Origin: Nitrosomonas stercoris | GTDB taxonomy: Bacteria > Pseudomonadota > Gammaproteobacteria > Burkholderiales > Nitrosomonadaceae | NCBI GenBank assembly: GCA_006742785.1 | Contig: AP019755.1 | Location: 1,178,001 to 1,242,000 of the forward strand | Direction of reading: 5' to 3' | DNA: 64,000 nucleotides | Part shown: piece by piece, positions 1-7,370 of the stretch | Layout of the letters: each line of letters opens with the position of its first letter | How positions within the stretch are numbered: the first letter of the stretch is position 1 | The notes under the pieces: model-generated | What the model was told of the DNA's origin: nothing | The model's input: only the letters and a program-made list of their open reading frames with translations | The model's database searches: none | Program-made: the position numbers and the translations under genes

Positions 1-516
1 GATCGGTGCATCGACTGTAAACACGATAGCCTGATAACCTGCCGCAATAGCACGGCGTAACAGTTTTAAAGTGCGTTCGCGATTTTCCTGCCAGTACAAT
101 TGAAACCATAGCGGTTGTCCGGCAGCGCTGATAATTTCTTCCAATGTTTGACTGGCCAGGCTGCTGACACAAAATTGCCCTGCTTGAGCATTGGCTGCCA
201 TGGCAGTGGCGGATTCGCCATGTGGGTGATATAAACACTGATAAGCGAGCGGCGCCAGAATGATCGGATGCGCCAGTGTTTGCCCAAACAAGGTGGTTGT
301 TGTCTGACCGCGGCGAACATCTGCCAGTGGACGTGGCATAAGCTGAATGGCATCGAGTGCCTGGCGATTGGCTTGTAAGCTGATGTTGCTGGCACTGCCA
401 TGTTGCAGATAATGCCAGATTTCAGGCGAGAGTCGTTCTTCAGCGTAAGTTAGATAATCTGCTGCGGTTTGTATAGCTTCCGGGAGAGATGAGAGCTTAG
501 ATAATGGTGTATTCAT
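1..516 (-). CDS. FMN-dependent alpha-hydroxy acid dehydrogenase/oxidase, C-terminal part outside window
   Basis: The reverse strand is open from an ATG at 516 to the window edge, giving the first 172 residues. The sequence begins MNTPLSKLSSLPEAI and contains the family's N-terminal block (ILAPLAYQCLYHPHGESATA), the CVSSLAS segment and the WFQLYW motif, followed by AIAAGYQAIVFTVDAP. These match the first third of the FMN TIM barrel of lactate, glycolate and mandelate dehydrogenases. Such enzymes oxidise L-2-hydroxyacids to 2-oxoacids, often feeding the quinone pool. The catalytic His and Arg lie beyond the window, so the substrate cannot be told. In-frame ATGs at 528 and 531 are alternative starts; the one at 531 has a weak GGAT upstream. 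It shares orientation with piuC but is 340 bp away. Confidence 0.85.
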   Translation of the reverse strand, partial: MNTPLSKLSSLPEAIQTAADYLTYAEERLSPEIWHYLQHGSASNISLQANRQALDAIQLMPRPLADVRRGQTTTTLFGQTLAHPIILAPLAYQCLYHPHGESATAMAANAQAGQFCVSSLASQTLEEIISAAGQPLWFQLYWQENRERTLKLLRRAIAAGYQAIVFTVDAPI

Positions 517-531
517 TTTTGTTTTCATCAT

Positions 532-856
532 TGCATAAATCCGCGGGGGCACAGTAATCCAGTCAACATGGGCGGATTGGGGGTTGTATCTTTATCTTCA
601 CTCTGGATTGTTTCCTGCTGCATTTCATTTGCTGTTCTGGATCGCCACAGCCTAGCAGCTTCGCGATAACGGCGAAAAAATATTGTCTTTGCGCGTCATC
701 CTATGCTTGCATTGCGAGGAAGCACAGCCTTTAGCCGCGACTGCAAATGCAATGAAGCAGGTGGCGGGAACGTGGCAACCCAGTAGATGGGAAGCAATCC
801 AGTTGATATCAACAATGTGGCGGCTGATTGATATCAACAATGTGGCGGCTGATTTT
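532..856. other. Gene-free stretch with fragments of dispersed repeats
   Basis: About 325 bases without a convincing gene; the open frames here lack coding character and ribosome binding sites. It holds two fragments that recur in the window. Positions 783-803 match 34351-34371 at 20 of 21 bases, and 696-713 is an exact 18-base inverted match to 34566-34583. It ends in a 25-bp tandem duplication next to the piuC stop. I see no strong promoter or terminator. Confidence 0.6.
803..854. repeat. Two-copy 25-bp tandem repeat
   Basis: Two head-to-tail copies of a 25-base unit beginning TTGATATCAACAATG, at 803-827 and 828-852, without mismatches. The repeat ends 4-5 bases before the piuC stop codon at 857-859, so it lies immediately downstream of piuC on the reverse strand. 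TTGATATCAA at each unit start is itself a 10-base palindrome. Confidence 0.9.
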
Positions 857-1537
857 TCAGTTTTCTGTCCACTGGCGCAGCAGATTGTGGTAAGCGCTGG
901 TCAGGCTGACCACAGCTTCAGTTTCACCAATATCATGACGCAATTTCAGCAAAGCCATATCCATTTCATACAGCAGGCGACGTTGATTGGGGTCACGCAC
1001 CATGCTTTGAATAAACATGAAGCAGGCTACTCGTTCACCGCGTGTAACGGGCGTCACTTGGTGCATAGACGAAGAGGGATAGATTACCATGCTGCCAGCT
1101 TGTAACTTGATGCTCTGTTGACCAAAGGTATCGTTGATGACCAGGTCGCCACCGTTATAAGTTTGCGGATCGGATAAAAACAGAGTTGCAGAGATATCTG
1201 CACGAACATACCCCCCTTCTGGCAGGATACGCATGGCATTATCCACATGGAAACCATAATGGTTGGTTGCGCCGCTGTAGCGATTGAAGAAAGGCGGCAT
1301 GATTTTTTTGGGCAGAGTAGCGGTGAAGAACAAGGCGTTACGATTGAGTGCGCTCAGTACTAATTGGCGCAGTGCTGCAAGGTGCGGTGTGTTTTCTGGC
1401 AACTGCTGATTGTTCTTGACTGTAGCTGCCTGGGAGCCGGCAGTAATCAAACCGCTTACCCAGGCAGATTCAGCCAACAAGTTTTTTGCTGTTGAAAGCT
1501 CTTTTTGAGTCAGAACATCATCAATTACCAGTAGCAC
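857..1537 (-). CDS. piuC: Fe(II)/2-oxoglutarate-dependent PKHD-type hydroxylase, PiuC/YbiX family
   Basis: A 226-residue protein of the usual PiuC/YbiX length. The facial triad is visible: HVDNAMR supplies the H-x-D pair, SSSMHQVTPVTRGER supplies the distal His, and the Arg six residues later binds 2-oxoglutarate. Family members are cytoplasmic dioxygenases encoded next to catecholate siderophore receptors; their physiological substrate is not settled. Here the gene follows the Fiu-like receptor by 21 bp on the same strand, which fits an iron-starvation operon. The start at 1537 (MLLVIDDVLT) gives the expected N-terminus. The stop codon is followed at once by a 25-bp tandem repeat. Confidence 0.93.
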   Translation of the reverse strand: MLLVIDDVLTQKELSTAKNLLAESAWVSGLITAGSQAATVKNNQQLPENTPHLAALRQLVLSALNRNALFFTATLPKKIMPPFFNRYSGATNHYGFHVDNAMRILPEGGYVRADISATLFLSDPQTYNGGDLVINDTFGQQSIKLQAGSMVIYPSSSMHQVTPVTRGERVACFMFIQSMVRDPNQRRLLYEMDMALLKLRHDIGETEAVVSLTSAYHNLLRQWTEN

Positions 1538-1558
1538 TTGGCTATATTTCCAGTTAAA

Positions 1559-3727
1559 TCAGAATTTGAACTCAGCAGTCATGATCGCTCTGCGGCGTAT
1601 ACCAGGCACCACGAATCCGCCATTATCATAAACGGAATCATAGTAAGTGGTATTAAATAAATTCTGCACATTTAAACGCATGGCCCATCTGGGTTGCTCG
1701 TAGGCAACCATAGCATCCCAACGCATGTAAGCAGGTGCGGTATTGGGATGAAATTTGGTTCCGCCCGGGAGGGTAGGCAGAGCGCCTGCGCTGGTCGGAT
1801 TATAACCATAGCGTTTGCCTTTGGCTTCAACTCCACCACCGATTTTCCAGCCGTAAGGTAGTTTGTAAGTGGTCCACAGGTTAAAGGTATAAACCGGAGT
1901 GTTGCGTGAACGTTTACCTTTCAAACCAGGATTGGCACCATCGACAGGTTTACGAATTTCTGAATCCATTAGAGCCAATCCAGAAAACACTTCCCAGTTC
2001 GGAGTGATACGTCCCATTGCTTCCAGTTCAAATCCGTCTGTGCGGCGTTTCCGAGAGAGGACAGAAGCATTTGAGGATTCCAGATCGTTATTACGTTCCC
2101 ATTTTTTGTCAGCACGGTATAGCGCGGTACGCAATGCCAGATCACCGCCAAACAGTAACCATTTAGCACCTATTTCACTTACCTGACTGCGTTCTGGTGG
2201 TAGTGGCTCGGTAGAAAGCTGGTACAGATCACCAGTTGGGCTGAAGGAATCGCTGTGTGCAATATAAAAGTGTGATTGATCGGAGAAGTGATAAGACAAG
2301 GCTCCGCGTGTGCTCCATTCACCAAATTTCATGGTGAAGTCGTTGGCACCGGAGTATTCTGCTTTCATTTCGTCACGTCGCCCACCTAATGTTAATTTCA
2401 AGTTGGGAAGAAATTCAATCGTGTCCTGTGCATATATGGCATAGGTGCGAGAATCGAATTCAGCAGGTGTGCCAGTTAAATTGTATCGGTAAGCCCGATA
2501 GTCGGGAGGATTATCCGGAGTGGTTCCGCCAAAATTTTGCAGGGAATGGCGGAAATTTTCCTCGTTCAGGTATTCACCGCCAATCATGAATTCATGATTC
2601 ATATTAAGCAATGAAAAGTTGAGGTTGTAATCTGTCTGAATAGCCAGTGTTTTATAATGCTGCCCGCGCGTTTTAGGGCTGCCGTTGACAGAGGCTGCAT
2701 CAGGTGCGAGGGTCGCGTTAGGTGCTGAGGCCCAGTAACTGCGTTTGTAATCACCATGTCGCAATGAAGTGCGCCATTCGCTATCTGGTGAGAAACGATG
2801 AGTAAAGGTAGCGGTGGTGATATTGGTGGTGCTTTCGTCAAAGTTGGCATCTGTGCCCCAGTAGTATTTGCTGGGATACAGTTTGCTTGGCTTGCGTGTG
2901 TCAGTATCAAAACGAATACCGTAATCCGGCTTGTCATCGGTGGTGGTGCGGATATGGCTTACAACAAATTCGTTGGCTGTGTTCAGGCCAATCGCCGCGC
3001 TAATGGCAAAACCATCGCGATCAGTTTCAGGATGATCTTTGGCGGCTGGGTTTTTACGCCAGCTGCTTTCAAAGCGCTTCATACCGTTGAAGCGAACGGC
3101 GATGGTGTCGGTAATTTGCTTGTTGAAATCCCCGGTCATTTCATAGTAACCATACATACCAACGCTACCGGTAATTTTACCTTTATCACCAATATGGGGT
3201 GTTTTGCTGACTTGGTTGATCACACCGCCCGCCTGACCGCGTCCGAACATCATCGCCCCGGCACCACGCAGTACATCCACTTGTTCTAAATAAAAGGTTT
3301 CACGGTTGTATTGTGCGGTATCACGAATACCATCCAGATACATATCGCCATAAGTATAAAAACCGCGCAACATCATGTTGTCACCGCCTCGGCCACCTTC
3401 TGCCGCATTAAAAGTCAAGCCAGCAACGTTACGCAGAGCATCCCGTAGTGAGCTGACTTGCTGATCTTCCATGAGTTGATTGGTTACCGTTGTGATTGCC
3501 TGCGGAATATCATGCGGATCCTGCAATGTTTTGCCAACTCGGGTGGTGGTGGCGCGATAGCTGTCTTCAGCACCAACTTGCACCTCGATGGTAGGGAGCA
3601 CGGTTGTATTGCTTGCGGCTGCATTGTTATTGGGTGATTCATCCCCTTCTGCTGCGAAGGCGCCAATTGATAGTCCGCCGACCATCAAAGCAGCACCAAG
3701 CGGCAGCAATTGTTTTTGCTGTGACAT
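1559..3727 (-). CDS. fiu: TonB-dependent catecholate siderophore receptor, Fiu/PiuA type
   Basis: A 722-residue outer-membrane receptor. Residues 1-25 are a signal peptide ending GAFAA. A TonB-box-like segment (TIEVQV) follows near residue 46, then the plug domain (DIPQAITTVTNQ, RDALRNVAGLTFNA, GGDNMMLRGF, VDVLRGAGAMMFGRGQAGGVIN) and a long beta barrel ending in the aromatic-terminal strand RRRAIMTAEFKF, as expected for BAM-mediated insertion. The plug signature and adjacency to piuC point to the Fiu/PiuA group, which imports ferric monocatecholate compounds; that specificity is inferred from the family. Start at 3727 has GAAGGAAATAAC in front. Regulation by Fur is suggested by the site at 3939-3953. 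Confidence 0.92.
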   Translation of the reverse strand: MSQQKQLLPLGAALMVGGLSIGAFAAEGDESPNNNAAASNTTVLPTIEVQVGAEDSYRATTTRVGKTLQDPHDIPQAITTVTNQLMEDQQVSSLRDALRNVAGLTFNAAEGGRGGDNMMLRGFYTYGDMYLDGIRDTAQYNRETFYLEQVDVLRGAGAMMFGRGQAGGVINQVSKTPHIGDKGKITGSVGMYGYYEMTGDFNKQITDTIAVRFNGMKRFESSWRKNPAAKDHPETDRDGFAISAAIGLNTANEFVVSHIRTTTDDKPDYGIRFDTDTRKPSKLYPSKYYWGTDANFDESTTNITTATFTHRFSPDSEWRTSLRHGDYKRSYWASAPNATLAPDAASVNGSPKTRGQHYKTLAIQTDYNLNFSLLNMNHEFMIGGEYLNEENFRHSLQNFGGTTPDNPPDYRAYRYNLTGTPAEFDSRTYAIYAQDTIEFLPNLKLTLGGRRDEMKAEYSGANDFTMKFGEWSTRGALSYHFSDQSHFYIAHSDSFSPTGDLYQLSTEPLPPERSQVSEIGAKWLLFGGDLALRTALYRADKKWERNNDLESSNASVLSRKRRTDGFELEAMGRITPNWEVFSGLALMDSEIRKPVDGANPGLKGKRSRNTPVYTFNLWTTYKLPYGWKIGGGVEAKGKRYGYNPTSAGALPTLPGGTKFHPNTAPAYMRWDAMVAYEQPRWAMRLNVQNLFNTTYYDSVYDNGGFVVPGIRRRAIMTAEFKF

Positions 3728-4195
3728 GTTATTTCCTTCTTGTGAGAGTGTTGGCTAGCGATGGCTTGCCGATAGTTGATAAATAAATACAAATCATTTT
3801 TGTTGTTTTGATTGAGAAAGGGGAGATTGCTATAGCAACGATATTTATCAATCTCCGGGTAGGTGTTTGCTTTATCTTGTTATGGGTGGTTTTGCTGACG
3901 GTTTCTGATCACTAGTTTATTACGATTATTTTGATTAATGAGAATGGTTATAATTAATGTTCACGCCATTATAATCACTTTTATATTTTGTTGGAACTAT
4001 TTGTAATAAATATTTGTCGGCGCCAGCCGGAGTGATATCTAGTGTTGTTTTATAGCGGTGAAGGAGATTATGTGACATTAGTACGCATAGGCAGATACAT
4101 ATCGGAAAAAGAAGAAGGTGCTTTTGGTAGAATGATTGCAGAATCAGCAAAGGCTACTGAGTGTTTTTCTTACTTAACAAAACAGGAATCGAACG
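3728..4195. other. Divergent intergenic region between fiu and the OsmC-like gene
   Basis: About 470 A+T-rich bases between divergent genes. It holds a Fur-box-like site at 3939-3953 and presumably the promoters of both genes. Reverse-strand frames within it (for example 3935-4150) show no ribosome binding site and no family resemblance, so I do not call a gene. Confidence 0.6.
3939..3953. promoter_or_regulatory. Fur-box-like operator
   Basis: TGAGAATGGTTATAA matches the 7-1-7 Fur consensus TGATAATNATTATCA at 11 of 14 informative positions. It lies 212 bp upstream of the fiu start and 243 bp upstream of the OsmC-like gene. The neighbouring siderophore-receptor gene makes iron repression likely, but the distance to fiu is longer than usual, so the assignment is tentative. 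Confidence 0.45.
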
Positions 4196-4762
4196 ATGTC
4201 TACTACTAGGGTTAGGCAGGTTTTAAATGGGGTGGATGTGGCCCGATTGATCGCGGTAACGAATGCCATTAAGAAGAATCCAGAATTAAATAGTTGTCGC
4301 TTCCGTGCTACCAATACCTGGCTGGGCGGGGGACATTCGCGCACTAAGATTCAAGGTTTCTGGGGAGCCGGGCAAGAAGATACTTCGCGCACCGAGCCGT
4401 TTCATTTGGAAGGAGATGAACCAACTGCACTATTAGGCACCAACAACGGCCCTAATGCAGTAGAAGCAGTGTTACATAGCTTGGCTTCATGTCTGGCAGT
4501 ATGTGTTGTCTATAATGCTGCGGCGCGCGGTATTTCTATTCACAAGCTCGAATTTGACTTGGAGGGAGAGCTTGATATACAGGCTTTTCTTGGTATTTCC
4601 GAAGAAACCAGGCCAGGCTACAACCATGTACAAGTCAATTATCATATCGATAGTGATGCAACAGATGATCAGCTCGATGATTTGATTGCGCATGTGGAAA
4701 AAACATCGCCGGTGCTGGATATATTGCGCAACCCGGTACCTGTTAGCTTGAATCGGGAATAA
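4196..4762 (+). CDS. OsmC-family protein
   Basis: A 188-residue protein with the OsmC fold signature: the helix-borne Cys in LHSLASCLAVCVVYNAAARGI near residue 100 and the C-terminal HVEKTSPVLDILRNPVPV. Canonical OsmC/Ohr peroxidases reduce organic hydroperoxides with two cysteines. Here the second one, normally within a C-P motif at this place, reads TSPV, so the resolving Cys is replaced by Ser. A longer N-terminal part (RFRATNTWLGGGHSRTKIQGFWGAGQ) places it in the OsmC subgroup of unassigned function rather than Ohr. An AGGA sits eight bases before the ATG at 4196. No clear partner gene follows; it precedes a small membrane protein on the same strand. Confidence 0.88.
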   Translation: MSTTRVRQVLNGVDVARLIAVTNAIKKNPELNSCRFRATNTWLGGGHSRTKIQGFWGAGQEDTSRTEPFHLEGDEPTALLGTNNGPNAVEAVLHSLASCLAVCVVYNAAARGISIHKLEFDLEGELDIQAFLGISEETRPGYNHVQVNYHIDSDATDDQLDDLIAHVEKTSPVLDILRNPVPVSLNRE

Positions 4763-4827
4763 ATGGTACTGTTGTTAGTTAGCAGATTGCAGATGATGGT
4801 TTCACTAATTTTGGGGAGTATGTTGCA

Positions 4828-4992
4828 ATGAACCGAGAAAAACGGCTTGATCTACTCGTGATCTTGATGGCGATATCGGCGTTAGGCATGTTTGCGTTAG
4901 CAGCCGTTTATGTCTTGCCATGGCCACCAGCAATTACTGGTGTCGGATTCTTGATCGCAGCGTGGGGATTCCGGTTGTTGAAGCAATCATGA
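4828..4992 (+). CDS. Small two-helix membrane protein (paralogue 1)
   Basis: A 54-residue frame starting at ATG 4828 behind GGGGAG. The protein begins MNREKRLDLLVILMAIS, has two hydrophobic stretches (about residues 8-30 and 36-50) and a central PWPPAITGVGF turn. It is clearly paralogous to the protein at 5409-5564: both share a charged N-terminus, VILM-ISA, MF-LAA, WPPAIT-VGFL and AWGF. The two flank the guanidinium exporter gene. I do not recognise a named family; the conserved WPPAIT turn and the duplication argue that both are real genes. Confidence 0.75.
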   Translation: MNREKRLDLLVILMAISALGMFALAAVYVLPWPPAITGVGFLIAAWGFRLLKQS

Positions 4993-5033
4993 ACAGAACA
5001 TGACGAATGCCTATTTATGAATAAAAAGTAACA

Positions 5034-5354
5034 ATGAATTGGATAATTCTTGTCATTGCTGGTTTATTTGAGATTGGTTGGGCAATTGGCCTTAAATATA
5101 CCGAAGGTTTTACGCGTTTCTGGCCTGTTGTTGGCACTGTGTTGTCTATGGTGATCAGCGTTGGCTTGTTGGGAATCGCCATGAAATCACTACCAATAGG
5201 AACAGCATACGCCGTATGGGTGGGCATTGGTGCAGTGGGTACTGCCATTTTAGGCATTGTTTTTCTGGGGGAATCGGCTAATTTGTCGCGCATACTTAGC
5301 TTGGCTTTGATTGTGGCAGGCATTATTGGGCTGAAGCTGGCTACGCCTACCTGA
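5034..5354 (+). CDS. gdx: SMR-family guanidinium exporter (Gdx/SugE type)
   Basis: A 106-residue, four-helix small multidrug resistance protein. It has the conserved membrane Glu ([18 protein letters not shown], residue 13), the K-x-x-x-G-F-T signature of the SugE/Gdx branch, and [17 protein letters not shown] in helix 3. Members work as dual-topology homodimers exchanging guanidinium for protons; the SugE-type signatures favour this over the EmrE (quaternary ammonium) branch. I looked for ykkC-type guanidine riboswitches upstream and saw none. Two small paralogous membrane proteins flank the gene on the same strand. Confidence 0.93.
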   Translation: MNWIILVIAGLFEIGWAIGLKYTEGFTRFWPVVGTVLSMVISVGLLGIAMKSLPIGTAYAVWVGIGAVGTAILGIVFLGESANLSRILSLALIVAGIIGLKLATPT

Positions 5355-5382
5355 TTGACACAATACGTAACGCAGACATAAT
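5355..5382 (+). promoter_or_regulatory. Sigma70-like promoter
   Basis: A perfect -35 TTGACA at 5355-5360, a 16-bp spacer and a -10 CATAAT at 5377-5382 predict a start near 5389. This is 20 bases upstream of the small protein gene at 5409, so that gene probably has its own promoter in addition to any read-through from gdx. The -35 overlaps the end of gdx. Confidence 0.6.
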
Positions 5383-5408
5383 TTACTGGTAACTGATACG
5401 GAGAAACT

Positions 5409-5564
5409 ATGGATAAGAAGGCACAACTTAATTTAGTGATTGTTTTAATGGTGATATCAGCTGTCGTTATGTTTTCATTGGCAGCTATACATGGCATCTG
5501 GCCACCAGCGATTACCGCTGTTGGTTTTTTGGTAACAGCATGGGGATTTAATATCCTGAAATAG
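5409..5564 (+). CDS. Small two-helix membrane protein (paralogue 2)
   Basis: A 51-residue frame starting at ATG 5409 behind CGGAGAAA. It begins MDKKAQLNLVIVLMVIS and has two hydrophobic helices separated by GIWPPAITAVGF, ending WGFNILK. It aligns along its whole length with the protein at 4828-4992, at roughly 55-60% identity by eye. It has its own good sigma70-like promoter. Function unknown; flanking of gdx by two copies suggests a partner or an ancestral tandem duplication, which is an inference. Confidence 0.75.
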   Translation: MDKKAQLNLVIVLMVISAVVMFSLAAIHGIWPPAITAVGFLVTAWGFNILK

Positions 5565-5603
5565 TATTGTCATCAAAACAGAGCTATTTTCTGGATACAT
5601 AAT

Positions 5604-6287
5604 ATGAGCGGCTTTATAAAAACTGACAAAGCCAGTGATCAATCAGCATTGTTAAAAGCAATTGAATTTATCTTGGCTGATCCGGCCGAAGTGCAGCAAT
5701 CTGCGCTGCAGATTAAGACACACTATGCTGCTCAACACGCTTCTGAACGATCTGCTACCGAAGTCAACACTGAAGTTTGCAACAAAATTATCACCAACTA
5801 CGCAAATTATTCTGCTGTCACCGGCAGTGCAACTGCTTTAGTAGGTGTGGTGCCGGGATTTGGCACGGTATTGGCTTCTTTTGGTGGAGCGACTGCAGGT
5901 GCTGCTTTATCCATGAAATATCATATTGAAATGACCATGGCTATTGCTGCAATTTACGGTAACGACGTGACACAGGCTGCTGCAAAACAGGCTTGTCTGG
6001 TAGTGGCCGGCTTAGGTGCTATTAGCGAGATGGAACAATCAGATTCTGGAACAGCTGGCCCAACTGTTTTTGCAGCAGCCATACGACAACACTTGGAAAC
6101 GCTTTCTCCTGATATGTTAAGAGAAATATTCGGCAAGGTTGGCAAAATGCTTGCCAGAAATGCCGCCAAAAAAGCATTACCGTTTGGTATTGGCGTTGCC
6201 ATGGATTTCTCATCACGTAAAAAATTAATGCGTCAGGCAGGCGTCAAGGCAAGAGATTTTTTTTCAACCACCAAATCTGTTATGTAA
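5604..6287 (+). CDS. EcsC-like protein of unknown function
   Basis: A 227-residue protein. After a polar N-terminus comes a Gly/Ala-rich hydrophobic core (SAVTGSATALVGVVPGFGTVLASFGGATAGAALS written across residues ~73-106), then MKYHIEMTMAIAAIYGND, a second hydrophobic patch, and the C-terminal pattern ALPFGIGVAMDFSSRKKLMRQAGVKARDFF. This pattern of Gly-rich helices plus an IP-x-G-like segment and a terminal amphipathic helix resembles EcsC/DUF697-type proteins; I cannot confirm the family by eye. It lies 216 bp upstream of a YaaW-family gene on the same strand, so a joint role is possible. The start ATG at 5604 lacks a strong ribosome binding site. Confidence 0.6.
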   Translation: MSGFIKTDKASDQSALLKAIEFILADPAEVQQSALQIKTHYAAQHASERSATEVNTEVCNKIITNYANYSAVTGSATALVGVVPGFGTVLASFGGATAGAALSMKYHIEMTMAIAAIYGNDVTQAAAKQACLVVAGLGAISEMEQSDSGTAGPTVFAAAIRQHLETLSPDMLREIFGKVGKMLARNAAKKALPFGIGVAMDFSSRKKLMRQAGVKARDFFSTTKSVM

Positions 6288-6503
6288 TTCTCGCTGCTTC
6301 TATCCCGCAGCTCTTAATCCATATATATCACATATAAATTTTGTAGTCTTTCTGTTTGACTGTATTGAACAGATACCCTTCACTTGGTACTGATTGTTAC
6401 TATCTAAAGATTTTTCTGCTGTAGTCGTATCAAATTCAAATCTATCAATCAGGTTGCCAGGCTCGTAATGAGCAGTTGGAGGCAAATGCTATTCTAAAAA
6501 CAT

Positions 6504-7331
6504 ATGATATATCGTGATGATGCTGATCTTGAATTCTTAAGCCAGATAAATTCTGCGGAGCTGAGTGATTTGGTGCATTGTCTGACGCATGGTCGCAATG
6601 GTGCGATTAGATGGACAGAGGAATTGACGACCAGCGAATTTTATAAGCAATACTACCCAGATCATCAAAAATATTGGCAACTGATCGCGGCGGAAATTCA
6701 GTGTTTTGGTGCCAATACGTTTGCTACTCTATTGCGTGGCGGTAAAGGAGTGCAATACAAGAAAATCTTGCGCAGCGTGTGCAAAAAAATGAAGGTGAAA
6801 TACGACAAACGCGCCAACATTGAGCAAATTGAAGAGAGTTTGTTGATGAAAGTACTGGCGGATACCTTTGAAAAGATGAGCGCGGCAGAGCTAAAAGAGT
6901 TAGCGAGAGTTTCTGGCGTTAGAGTGACCAACAAAACTACTATGCGGGCAATGGTTAGCGTATTTCGTGCTGTTTATCGCATCGGTGGGGTGGGTTCTTC
7001 GTATCAACCGACCTTCATGATTATCAATAGAGCAGCAGAAGCATTAATTGGTCGCGGGTTTATGCTTGTAGGCAATACTGCATTGACAAGAGTCATGGCC
7101 ATTCTTACTGGCCCGGTCGGTTGGGTAATTACTATTCTATGGACGGCGATCTGTATTGCTGGTGCGGCTCATCGCGTGACGGTACCGGCTGTGATTCACG
7201 TAGCCGCTTTACGTCAGAAATATCTACATGAACAGCGTATACAAGAAACAACTATTGTGGAAGCGGTGCTGGCTTGTCCACAACTGCCAGCATCGCCTGA
7301 TCCATACCTGCAAACGGATGTGACGGTTTAG
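6504..7331 (+). CDS. YaaW/UPF0174-family protein with DUF3944 N-terminus
   Basis: A 275-residue protein that starts MIYRDDADLEFLSQINSAEL, the DUF3944 pattern, and continues with DLVHCLTHGRNGAIRWTEEL and KYWQLIAAEIQCFGANTFAT. These correspond to the E. coli YaaW blocks DLDFLQ, LARLLTH, NWQLIAGELQHFGGDS and ILLDVSKRLKLKADK. The C-terminal half has hydrophobic segments (AILTGPVGWVITILWTAICI) and the conserved HRVTVPAVIHVAALRQK. Function is unknown; the family is predicted to bind or insert in membranes. The stop at 7331 faces the convergent pepN stop 40 bp away. Confidence 0.85.
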   Translation: MIYRDDADLEFLSQINSAELSDLVHCLTHGRNGAIRWTEELTTSEFYKQYYPDHQKYWQLIAAEIQCFGANTFATLLRGGKGVQYKKILRSVCKKMKVKYDKRANIEQIEESLLMKVLADTFEKMSAAELKELARVSGVRVTNKTTMRAMVSVFRAVYRIGGVGSSYQPTFMIINRAAEALIGRGFMLVGNTALTRVMAILTGPVGWVITILWTAICIAGAAHRVTVPAVIHVAALRQKYLHEQRIQETTIVEAVLACPQLPASPDPYLQTDVTV

Positions 7332-7370
7332 AGCCTGTAATCAGGAGGTTTTGTATAGGTTTCTTTAAAT

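Noticed and set aside
683-1105. 140-residue plus-strand frame
   Set aside because: It runs through repeat DNA and antisense to piuC, has no ribosome binding site and no family resemblance.
2798-3289. 163-residue plus-strand frame inside fiu
   Set aside because: Antisense shadow of the conserved receptor gene; composition follows the complementary codons.
3935-4150. 71-residue minus-strand frame upstream of fiu
   Set aside because: Overlaps the putative Fur site, lacks a ribosome binding site and shows no recognisable motifs.
4763-5033. Guanidine (ykkC-type) riboswitch upstream of gdx
   Set aside because: None of the conserved ykkC or mini-ykkC sequence blocks is visible; the space is mostly occupied by a small coding frame.
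5015-5497. 160-residue minus-strand frame across gdx
   Set aside because: Antisense to gdx and to the second small protein gene; no independent support.
6300-6485. 61-residue minus-strand frame between the EcsC-like and YaaW genes
   Set aside because: No ribosome binding site and no homology marks; the region reads as A+T-rich spacer.
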